Positions 1 to 5,336 of a stretch of DNA of 5,336 nt are shown here, one piece after another. The position numbers and the translations under genes were made by a program. The notes under the pieces were generated by a model that was not told the DNA's origin, made no database searches, and saw only the letters and a program-made list of their open reading frames with translations. Within the stretch, counting starts at the first letter, position 1; each line of letters starts with the position of its first letter. This DNA is from Rhizobiaceae bacterium UBA1291 (GTDB lineage Bacteria > Pseudomonadota > Alphaproteobacteria > Rhizobiales > Rhizobiaceae), in assembly GCA_002307905.1 (NCBI GenBank), contig DBUL01000069.1, positions 21,629 through 26,964 of the forward strand. Reading direction: 5' to 3'.

Positions 1-219
1 AAACCCATCATCACGTCGGGCCATCGCCCGCATTCCGGCAAGTCGCAACACAGCCACTGCTATGCGGCGGACATTCGCGTGCCGGGCGTCTCGGAGAAGC
101 GTGTGCTCGCAGCCGCTGCCAGCGCTCCGGGCGTCGGCGGCATCGGCCGCTACTGCAACGGTCTTGTCCATGTCGACATCGCCCCCAAGCGCACTTGGAG
201 CCACTGCCGGCGAGGCTAG
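1..219 (+). CDS. C-terminal part of an M15/YcbK-like zinc D,D-peptidase family protein (5' end outside window)
   Basis: The frame is open from the first base and ends at TAG 217-219, giving 72 visible residues; the start and any signal peptide lie to the left of the window. The fragment carries the hallmarks of the M15A/YcbK-like (DUF882-type) peptidase fold. There is an S-x-H-x-x-x-x-A-x-D metal motif (S15, H17, A22, D24), then the segment DIRVPGVS. A glycine-rich turn and an H-V-D motif (H57, D59) followed by APKRTW complete the site. H17, D24 and H57 are the expected Zn ligands. Members of this family are usually exported and cleave, or are thought to cleave, peptide cross-links or stems of peptidoglycan; substrate cannot be read from this fragment. 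One oddity is that the usual glycine of the S-x-H-x-x-G motif is C20, and further cysteines occur at C52 and C69, which could form a periplasmic disulfide. The gene converges on murJ with a 4-bp overlap. Family assignment is fairly firm; activity is inferred. Confidence 0.8.
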   Translation, partial: KPIITSGHRPHSGKSQHSHCYAADIRVPGVSEKRVLAAAASAPGVGGIGRYCNGLVHVDIAPKRTWSHCRRG

Positions 220-1784
220 GTTTTGGGCTTGCGCTTCAGGTTCCGCCGCAGCATGCCGATGTCGGCGCCGCCGATTGCGAAGGCGATGGTGAAGTAGACG
301 ACCATCGCGATGGCCACCATGCCGCCGAGTGCCGCCACCTGGTGGAGCACTGACACTTCCGGCGCGAGCCAGGCCGACCAATAGTCGGACAGGTAGACCA
401 GCAGGGCCGCCATTATCGCCGCAGCGATTATAAGGCGCAGCGTGCGGGTGAACAGAGCCCATTCCCAAGTGAGGTGGCCACGGCGATGGAGCGTGATGAA
501 AAGCAGGACGGTGTTGATCCAGCCGGCAGTAGCTTCTGCAATCGCAATGCCACGTTCGGCGAGAATGGGGAACAGCGAGATCGCCAGGGCGGAATTGATC
601 ACCACGGAGACGCCCGTGAAGCGCATCGGAGTGCGGGTATCCTCGCGTGCATAGAAGCCCGGCTGCAACGCCTTGATCATGACGAAACCCGGTAGACCGA
701 TGCCATAGATGGCGAGGATCCCAGCCACGACAACGGTATTCTCCTGCGAAAACGCGCCACGCTCGTAGAGCACGCGGATGATCACGTCGGACAATACCCA
801 GAGGCCAGCCGCGGCCGGCAGCGTCAGGAACAGCACGAATTCGATCGACCGGTTCTGGATGTTGCCAGCCTCTTTCACGTGCCCGCCCTTCAGCGCGCGC
901 GCGAGCTCGGGCAGCAGCACGACGCCCACCGCAACGCCGACGACGCCGAGCGGCAGCTGGTAAATGCGATCGGCATACTGAAGCGCGGCAATGGCGCCCT
1001 CCTTACCCGAGGCGATCGCCTGACCGATTATCTGGTTGATCTGGGTGATCCCGCCCGTCACCGCCGCCGGAACGGCGAGTATCAGCAGGCGCTTCACGTT
1101 CGGAGTGATACGCGGGAACCGGAAGCCGATGCTGATGCCGGCATGGCGCACGCCGGCATAGACGACCGCCATCTGCAGCACCCCCGCGGCGAGAACTGAC
1201 CATGACAGGTACCAGGCTGTCATTGCCGGGTCGGCACCAGTGTAGAGCGCCCAGAAAAGTGCACCGATCATCAGGACATTGAGGAAAACTGGAGCGATGG
1301 CGGCCGCGAAGAAGTGATGTAGCGAATTCAGCATGCCGGACAGCATGGCCGTCAGCGACATGCACATCAGATAGGGGAACATGACCGCGGCGAGGCGAAC
1401 GGTCAGGGAGTATTTGACCGGATCATCGGAAAAACCCGGCGCGATCACCCATCGCACCAGGAGCGGCATGGAGAGTTCCATGACGATGGTGATCAGCATC
1501 AGGACCGAAAACAGGACGCCGAAGACCTCCTCGGAAAAGCGCTTGGCCCCCTCGACACCGTTCGCCTCGATCTCCTTGGCGAAAAGCGGCACGAAGGCGG
1601 CGTTGAAGGCGCCTTCGGCAAAGAGCCGTCGGAAGAGGTTGGGGAAACGGAAGGCGGCATAGAAGACGTCGGCCATCGGGCCGGTTCCGAGCGCGGCCGC
1701 CATCAGCGTTTCGCGGGCAAAGCCGAAGACGCGGCTGCCAAGCGTCGCACCGCCGACCGTGGCGAACTTCTTCACCAGTCCCAT
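216..1784 (-). CDS. murJ: MurJ (MviN), lipid II flippase of the inner membrane
   Basis: This 522-residue polytopic membrane protein of the MOP (MviN/MurJ) superfamily moves lipid II across the cytoplasmic membrane for peptidoglycan synthesis. Its length is close to that of E. coli MurJ (about 511), and the sequence alternates hydrophobic segments with short loops, consistent with the usual 14 membrane helices. The N-terminus aligns with E. coli MurJ without gaps. The functionally important charged residues fall at identical numbers: R18 and R24 (SRVFGFARE), D39, and R52 in the block PNLFRRLFAEGAF. R273 in YADRIYQLPLGVVGVA matches E. coli R270, and LQPGFYAREDTRTP (373-386) is the conserved mid-protein loop. 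The position of E. coli E273 is Q276 here, as I recall for many MurJ proteins. The alignment supports the ATG at 1782-1784. That ATG lies two bases after the glnD stop, so it is probably translated by coupling from the glnD mRNA. The C-terminus is a short basic tail (RRNLKRKPKT). No lesion is seen, so the gene should be functional and probably essential. Confidence 0.97.
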   Translation of the reverse strand: MGLVKKFATVGGATLGSRVFGFARETLMAAALGTGPMADVFYAAFRFPNLFRRLFAEGAFNAAFVPLFAKEIEANGVEGAKRFSEEVFGVLFSVLMLITIVMELSMPLLVRWVIAPGFSDDPVKYSLTVRLAAVMFPYLMCMSLTAMLSGMLNSLHHFFAAAIAPVFLNVLMIGALFWALYTGADPAMTAWYLSWSVLAAGVLQMAVVYAGVRHAGISIGFRFPRITPNVKRLLILAVPAAVTGGITQINQIIGQAIASGKEGAIAALQYADRIYQLPLGVVGVAVGVVLLPELARALKGGHVKEAGNIQNRSIEFVLFLTLPAAAGLWVLSDVIIRVLYERGAFSQENTVVVAGILAIYGIGLPGFVMIKALQPGFYAREDTRTPMRFTGVSVVINSALAISLFPILAERGIAIAEATAGWINTVLLFITLHRRGHLTWEWALFTRTLRLIIAAAIMAALLVYLSDYWSAWLAPEVSVLHQVAALGGMVAIAMVVYFTIAFAIGGADIGMLRRNLKRKPKT

Positions 1785-1800
1785 GGTCAGACCCTGGCCT
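1782..1800 (-). promoter_or_regulatory. glnD-murJ translational coupling junction with weak Shine-Dalgarno
   Basis: Read on the minus strand the junction is AGGCCAGGGTCTGACCATG. The glnD TGA stop (1787-1789) is followed after two bases by the murJ ATG (1782-1784). The purine stretch AGGG ends seven bases before the ATG and lies inside the last glnD codons. No room exists for a separate promoter between the genes. The arrangement suggests that terminating ribosomes re-initiate on murJ; coupling is inferred from spacing, not shown directly. Confidence 0.6.
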
Positions 1801-4597
1801 TTTTCTGGACCTGCGGCGCGATGATCCCGGACGGCATCCGGTCACGTAGCTCATCGCCCTGCTCGGCCATGACCCCCTTCAGCTGCGTGGCGATGCTCGC
1901 CTGGCGATTCTCGTTGGTGACCTTCTGCCCGACCAGATCCGTGACATAGAAGGTGTCGATGACCTTCTCGCCGAAGGTGGTGATGCGGGCAGAATGGATG
2001 TCGAGCGAAAGATCGGACAGCACGGCAGTGATCTCTGCGAGCAGGCCGATGCGGTCAAGGCATTCGACCTCGATGACGGTGAACTTGTTGGAGAGCGTGT
2101 TCGAGATCGTCACATGCGGCTGGACCGGGAAGGTCTTGTTCTTCTTCTTGCCCTTGCTGCGGGTGGCAATCACTTCGGGCAGTCGCTTGTGGCCGGAGAG
2201 AACATCCTCGATCATCTTGCTGATCGTTGCGGCGCGGCGCATCTCGTCCTCATCGATCGGGAACTCGCGGTTGATCAGAATGGTGTCGAGCGCGCGGCCG
2301 TCGGAGGTCGTGAAGATCTGCGCATCGGCAATGTTGGCACCCGCTGCCGCGCAAGCACCGGCGATGATCGACAAGAGCCGCGGATGGTCGGGAGAGAGTA
2401 CCGTGATCTCGGTGATTGCGTGAAAGGAATGGGTCCTCACCATGGTCGCAAGCGCCTTGCCTGCAAGGTCCGATTCGCGGATGAAATGCGCGTGGCGTAC
2501 CTGATCCTCCAACTCCACGGAAAGCAGGTAAGGCTCGTAGTGAAGCCTGGTATAGGCCTTCTGGTCCTTCTCACTCCAGTCGCCAAGTGCCTGGGTCAAC
2601 ATTTCGGCCGCATGCTTTGCACGATCCTTGCGCGACACTTCGGAAAAGCCGCCAGACAGGAGCAGTTCGGTTTCGTAGTAGAGCGTCCGCAGCAGCTGCC
2701 CCTTCCAGCCGTTCCACACGCCCGGCCCCACCGCACGAATGTCGCAGACGGTCAGCACCAGCAGCATCTTCAGCCGATCGAGCGACTGAACCTTCTCGGC
2801 GAAGTCGGTGATCGTCTTTCGGTCATGCAGGTCGCGCGTCTGGGCGACCATGGACATCAGCAAATGCTGCTCGATCAGCCAGGCGACCAGTTCCGTCTGC
2901 TTGGCACTGAGGCCAAAGCGCGGGCAGAGCTTTCGCGCCACCTTTGCGCCGGCGATTGAATGATCCTCCTGTCGCCCCTTAGCGACATCATGCAGCAGGA
3001 CAGCCACATAGAAGGCTTGGCGATCCTCGATGCTTGGCAGCACCTTGGCCGACAGAGGATGGATTTCCTGCGCGTTGCCTTTATCGATCTCGGCTAGCAC
3101 CTCGACGGTGCGGATCAGATGCTCGTCGACCGTATAGTGATGATACATGTTGAACTGCATCATCGAGACGATCTTGCCGAATTCGGGGATGAAGCGGCCG
3201 AGAACGCCAGCCTCGTTCATCCGCCGCAGCACGAAGCCCGGATCACGGCGCGACGTCAGGATAGCAAGGAAAAGCCGGTTCGCCTCCTCGTTCTCACGGA
3301 AATCGTGGTCGATCAGCGCCAGCGAGCGGGTCACGGCCCTCAGGGCGTCGGGATGGAATTCCAACCCTTTCAGGTCGGCGACGTGAAAGAGTCGCATGAT
3401 CGACACCGGATCGCGCTTGAAGACGTCCGGATCGGCCAGAGCAATGCGGCCGCGGTCCTCGATGAACTCCGGCGTACCGGGGATCTTGCGGGCGCGATTG
3501 GCAAAACGCCCGATCACGCCGCTCAAGCCCGGCGCGGCCTTGGCCTGCTGCTCCTCGAGCGTCGCACAGAAGATCCGCGTCAGGTCGCCAACATCCTTCG
3601 CCACCAGGAAATAGTGCTTCATGAAGCGCTCAACGGCGGAAAGGCCGGGGCGCGGCTGGTAGCCGAGATTGCGGGCGATCTCGGGCTGGATATCAAAATG
3701 AAGGCGTTCCTCCGGCTTGCCGGTCAGGTAGTGCATGTGGCATCGCACCGCCCAGAGGAAGTCGTCGGCCTTCTCGAACAGACGCCATTCCTGGCGGGAA
3801 AGCACGCCAAGCCGGACGAGATCGCCGGCGTCGCGAATGTGGTAGCGATATTTGGCGATCCAGAACAGGGTCTGCAGATCACGCAGGCCGCCCTTGCCTT
3901 CCTTGACGTTGGGCTCGACGAGATAGCGACTGTCACCGGACTTTCGGTGGCGTTCGTCGCGCTCGGCCAGCTTGGCGGCGATGAATTCCGGGGCGGTGTT
4001 ACTGGTCACTTCCTGGTCGAAGCGGCGCTGTAGTTCTGTGACGAGTGCCTCCTGGCCGCAGACGAAACGGGTCTCCAGAATGGCGGTGCGGATCGTCATG
4101 TCGTCCTTCGACTGCCGCATGCACTCATCCACTGTGCGGGTTGCATGACCCACTTTGAATCCGATGTCCCACAACAGGTAGAGCATGAATTCGACGGCCT
4201 TGTGCATGTCGGCCGTCAACTTGGGTGGTGTCAGGAACAGGAGGTCGATATCCGAACCCGGCGCCAGCGTACCTCGGCCATAGCCACCAACCGCCGAGAC
4301 GGCAACCATGTCGGCCTTGTCGCGATAGACATGGCGCACGATCACATCGAAGATCGCCGAGATCAACTGGTCCTGAATCCACGAGATCCGCCGGGCGCAA
4401 TTGATCCCGCTGCCATCCTGGAACAGCTTTTCCCTGGCCAGTTCCCGGCCGTCGGCGCTGACCTTCTTGAGGATCGGCAACAGCCCGCCCCGGATGTCAA
4501 GCAGGTGACCGGAATGTGCGAGCGCGACGGCCTCGCAATCGGCCTTGAGGGCGGCGACGTCGAGCAGGTCGCCGTATTCGAGTTCGGTCATGGCCAT
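1787..4597 (-). CDS. glnD: GlnD, bifunctional PII uridylyltransferase / uridylyl-removing enzyme
   Basis: This 936-residue cytosolic nitrogen sensor uridylylates PII proteins (GlnB/GlnK) when glutamine is low and removes UMP when glutamine is high, thereby steering glutamine synthetase adenylylation and Ntr transcription. All four expected domains are visible in order. The nucleotidyltransferase domain has [15 protein letters not shown] (104-118) with catalytic D116 and D118. The conserved GlnD segment [16 protein letters not shown] lies at 227-242. An HD hydrolase domain has H486/H487, H536-D537 in LLHDVAKG and H546, so the uridylyl-removing site looks intact. Two C-terminal ACT domains, about 728-800 and 838-905, are the glutamine-sensing part; each has the D-x-P/R-x-x-L-L core ([17 protein letters not shown]). 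They are joined by a basic linker (SKGKKKNK, 814-821). The protein is somewhat longer than E. coli GlnD (890), as I recall for rhizobial forms. The start is the ATG at 4595-4597; a second ATG two codons downstream (4589-4591) is equally possible, since neither has a strong Shine-Dalgarno. It lies 99 bp after mutS and two bases before murJ. Confidence 0.97.
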   Translation of the reverse strand: MAMTELEYGDLLDVAALKADCEAVALAHSGHLLDIRGGLLPILKKVSADGRELAREKLFQDGSGINCARRISWIQDQLISAIFDVIVRHVYRDKADMVAVSAVGGYGRGTLAPGSDIDLLFLTPPKLTADMHKAVEFMLYLLWDIGFKVGHATRTVDECMRQSKDDMTIRTAILETRFVCGQEALVTELQRRFDQEVTSNTAPEFIAAKLAERDERHRKSGDSRYLVEPNVKEGKGGLRDLQTLFWIAKYRYHIRDAGDLVRLGVLSRQEWRLFEKADDFLWAVRCHMHYLTGKPEERLHFDIQPEIARNLGYQPRPGLSAVERFMKHYFLVAKDVGDLTRIFCATLEEQQAKAAPGLSGVIGRFANRARKIPGTPEFIEDRGRIALADPDVFKRDPVSIMRLFHVADLKGLEFHPDALRAVTRSLALIDHDFRENEEANRLFLAILTSRRDPGFVLRRMNEAGVLGRFIPEFGKIVSMMQFNMYHHYTVDEHLIRTVEVLAEIDKGNAQEIHPLSAKVLPSIEDRQAFYVAVLLHDVAKGRQEDHSIAGAKVARKLCPRFGLSAKQTELVAWLIEQHLLMSMVAQTRDLHDRKTITDFAEKVQSLDRLKMLLVLTVCDIRAVGPGVWNGWKGQLLRTLYYETELLLSGGFSEVSRKDRAKHAAEMLTQALGDWSEKDQKAYTRLHYEPYLLSVELEDQVRHAHFIRESDLAGKALATMVRTHSFHAITEITVLSPDHPRLLSIIAGACAAAGANIADAQIFTTSDGRALDTILINREFPIDEDEMRRAATISKMIEDVLSGHKRLPEVIATRSKGKKKNKTFPVQPHVTISNTLSNKFTVIEVECLDRIGLLAEITAVLSDLSLDIHSARITTFGEKVIDTFYVTDLVGQKVTNENRQASIATQLKGVMAEQGDELRDRMPSGIIAPQVQKKARV

Positions 4598-4608
4598 TGC
4601 TGCGGCAT
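4588..4608 (-). other. Six-codon mini-ORF (MPQQWP) overlapping the glnD start
   Basis: On the minus strand an ATG at 4606-4608 opens a six-codon frame (MPQQWP), out of frame with glnD. Its TGA (4588-4590) overlaps the third-codon ATG of glnD (4589-4591) as ATGA, the classic coupling arrangement. The purine run GAAGAAAG lies only one base before this ATG, too close for a good ribosome site, and about 12 bases before the annotated glnD ATG. It may be chance; it is recorded because it bears on which glnD start is used. Confidence 0.2.
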
Positions 4609-4624
4609 GCTTTCTTCGGCTTAT

Positions 4625-4642
4625 CGGCCTGCCCTAAGGCCG
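4625..4642 (-). other. Perfect 6-bp hairpin in the glnD leader
   Basis: The arms CGGCCT and AGGCCG flank a six-base loop (TAGGGC on the minus strand), forming an all-matched stem 28 bases upstream of the glnD ATG. No T-run follows it on the minus strand (next bases GATAAGCCGAAG), so it is not a typical intrinsic terminator. It could be a leader mRNA structure or mRNA-stability element. The inverted repeat is directly visible; its function is unknown. Confidence 0.4.
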
Positions 4643-4651
4643 GCGACGGAT

Positions 4652-4674
4652 GGCGCTATAACGCCTTTCGGGCG
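4652..4674 (-). other. Two mutually exclusive small hairpins in the mutS-glnD gap
   Basis: The + strand reads GGCG (4652-4655), a 6-base spacer, CGCC (4662-4665), a 5-base spacer, then GGCG (4671-4674). The central arm can pair with either outer arm. In the minus-strand transcript the promoter-distal-to-mutS choice gives CGCC-CGAAA-GGCG (4662-4674), which two flanking G-U pairs could extend, followed by only a few A/U bases. The other choice gives GGCG-TTATAG-CGCC (4652-4665). The stems are only four GC pairs, so in a GC-rich genome chance is a real alternative. Confidence 0.3.
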
Positions 4675-4684
4675 CCTTGGACAG
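4655..4684 (-). promoter_or_regulatory. Weak candidate promoter for glnD
   Basis: On the minus strand, TATAGC (4655-4660) could be a -10 box, with CTGTCC (4679-4684) as a poor -35 box at 18-bp spacing. That -10 would start transcription near 4648, giving a leader of about 50 bases that contains the 4625-4642 hairpin. Only the -10 resembles a housekeeping sigma consensus, and it sits in the loop of an inverted repeat. If it is not real, glnD would be transcribed by read-through from mutS. Confidence 0.25.
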
Positions 4685-4696
4685 GGATATTAGCCC

Positions 4697-5336
4697 TCAA
4701 GGCTTGCCAAGTTGTTTCCTCAAGTCATAGAGGGCGTCGAGTGCCTGGCGCGGCGTCATGTCGTCGAGATCAAGGCCTTTCAGCATTTCCTCGACCTTGG
4801 AAGACCCCGCCTTCTTTGCCTCCTCGCGACGCACGGCGACCTGGAAAAGCGGCAGGTCGTCGATCAGCGAACTTGCCGGGTTCTTGCGATCGGCATCCTC
4901 CAGGCGGGTCAACACATCGCGCGCCCGCGCCACGACCGAGGCCGGCAGGCCGGCGAGACGCGCCACCTGGATACCGTAGGAGCGATCCGCGGCGCCTGGA
5001 CCGACCTCGTGCAGGAAGATGACGTCATTGTCCCATTCTTTAACCCGCATGGTGACATTGGAAAGGCGGCCAAGCTTTTCCGAAAGCACCGTCAGTTCGT
5101 GGAAATGGGTGGCGAACAGCGCGCGGCAGCGATTGACCTCATGCAGATGCTCGACCGCCGCCCAGGCGATCGACAGGCCGTCGAAGGTCGCCGTGCCGCG
5201 GCCGATCTCGTCGAGGATGACGAGCGAGCGCTCGGTCGCCTGGTTGAGGATGGCCGCCGTCTCGACCATCTCGACCATGAAGGTGGAACGGCCGCGCGAC
5301 AGGTCGTCGGAGGCGCCGACGCGGGAGAACAGGCGA
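4697..5336 (-). CDS. mutS: MutS, DNA mismatch repair ATPase, C-terminal 212 residues (5' end outside window)
   Basis: The frame is open to the right edge (first complete codon begins at 5335) and stops with TGA at 4697-4699. MutS binds mismatches and small loops in newly replicated DNA and uses ATP to recruit MutL. The visible part is the second half of the ABC-type ATPase domain and the C-terminal tail. It contains the family block [19 protein letters not shown] (visible residues 5-23) with the signature helix, Walker B LDEIGRGT (41-48, catalytic D42-E43), and the switch histidine in FATHFHEL (H77). Next comes the dimer-contact helix-turn-helix [12 protein letters not shown] (120-131). The end, [20 protein letters not shown], matches the C-terminal tetramerisation motif of E. 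coli MutS (TPRQALEWIYRLK), so the 3' end is intact. Walker A and the mismatch-binding domain lie beyond the window. An internal methionine at 5276-5278 is not the start, because homology continues upstream of it. Confidence 0.97.
   Translation of the reverse strand, partial: RLFSRVGASDDLSRGRSTFMVEMVETAAILNQATERSLVILDEIGRGTATFDGLSIAWAAVEHLHEVNRCRALFATHFHELTVLSEKLGRLSNVTMRVKEWDNDVIFLHEVGPGAADRSYGIQVARLAGLPASVVARARDVLTRLEDADRKNPASSLIDDLPLFQVAVRREEAKKAGSSKVEEMLKGLDLDDMTPRQALDALYDLRKQLGKP

Noticed and set aside
185..198. CCAAG-CGCA-CTTGG inverted repeat as a bidirectional terminator for murJ and the peptidase
   Set aside because: The stem is only five base pairs, no T-run follows on either strand, and the bases are needed to encode the conserved PKRTW segment of the peptidase.
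62..292. + strand frame starting at an internal ATG within the peptidase and running into murJ
   Set aside because: It is out of frame with the clear M15-like reading and gives an Ala/Arg/Ser-rich translation typical of a shifted frame.
1994..2959. Long + strand open frame (321 codons) opposite the ACT/HD region of glnD
   Set aside because: It lies wholly antisense to a gene with clear domain homology. Long antisense frames are expected from GC-rich codon bias, and the translation shows no recognisable family motif.
3119..4033. Long + strand open frame (304 codons) opposite the central part of glnD
   Set aside because: Same reasoning: it is fully within glnD on the opposite strand, with low-complexity composition typical of a shadow frame and no ribosome site that stands out.
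4145..4693. + strand open frame covering the glnD 5' end and the mutS-glnD gap
   Set aside because: It overlaps the conserved GlnD N-terminus and its translation resembles no known family; it is best explained as a shadow.
5276..5278. ATG as the start of a short separate gene ending at 4697
   Set aside because: MutS homology ([15 protein letters not shown]) continues upstream of this methionine to the window edge, so it is internal to mutS.
1..5336. A hidden mobile element, CRISPR array, tRNA or previously undescribed system
   Set aside because: The window is filled by four conserved chromosomal genes with only one 99-bp gap. I saw no direct repeat arrays, transposase motifs, terminal inverted repeats or cloverleaf patterns.

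Overview
This is a gene-dense, GC-rich chromosomal core region from an alphaproteobacterium, most likely of the order Hyphomicrobiales (Rhizobiales) and Rhizobiaceae-like. That placement rests on the mutS-glnD-murJ order, the rhizobial-type GlnD and the strong G/C third-position bias. The genus is not resolved from this sequence alone.

Layout, left to right. Positions 1-219 (+) hold the last 72 codons of an M15/YcbK-type zinc peptidase-like protein whose start lies outside the window. It converges on murJ (216-1784, -), and the two stop codons share one CTAG. Two bases upstream of murJ ends glnD (1787-4597, -), the PII uridylyltransferase/uridylyl-removing enzyme. A 99-bp gap (4598-4696) holds several small inverted repeats and a weak promoter candidate. 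The right end is the C-terminal third of mutS (4697-5336, -), cut by the window edge before its Walker A motif.

The three minus-strand genes read mutS -> glnD -> murJ. glnD and murJ are almost certainly translated from one mRNA (TGACCATG junction). Whether mutS belongs to the same transcript depends on the 99-bp gap, where no convincing terminator is visible. The three products serve unrelated housekeeping jobs: mismatch repair, nitrogen-status signalling through PII proteins, and lipid II export for peptidoglycan. The convergent peptidase may also act on the cell wall, but it is transcribed independently.

I found no mobile elements, CRISPR, tRNA, rRNA or phage genes, and no clearly novel system. 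The points worth a second look are small: the shared CTAG stop, the mutually exclusive hairpins and a six-codon mini-ORF in front of glnD, and the convergent peptidase directly after murJ, which may mark a local rearrangement boundary.
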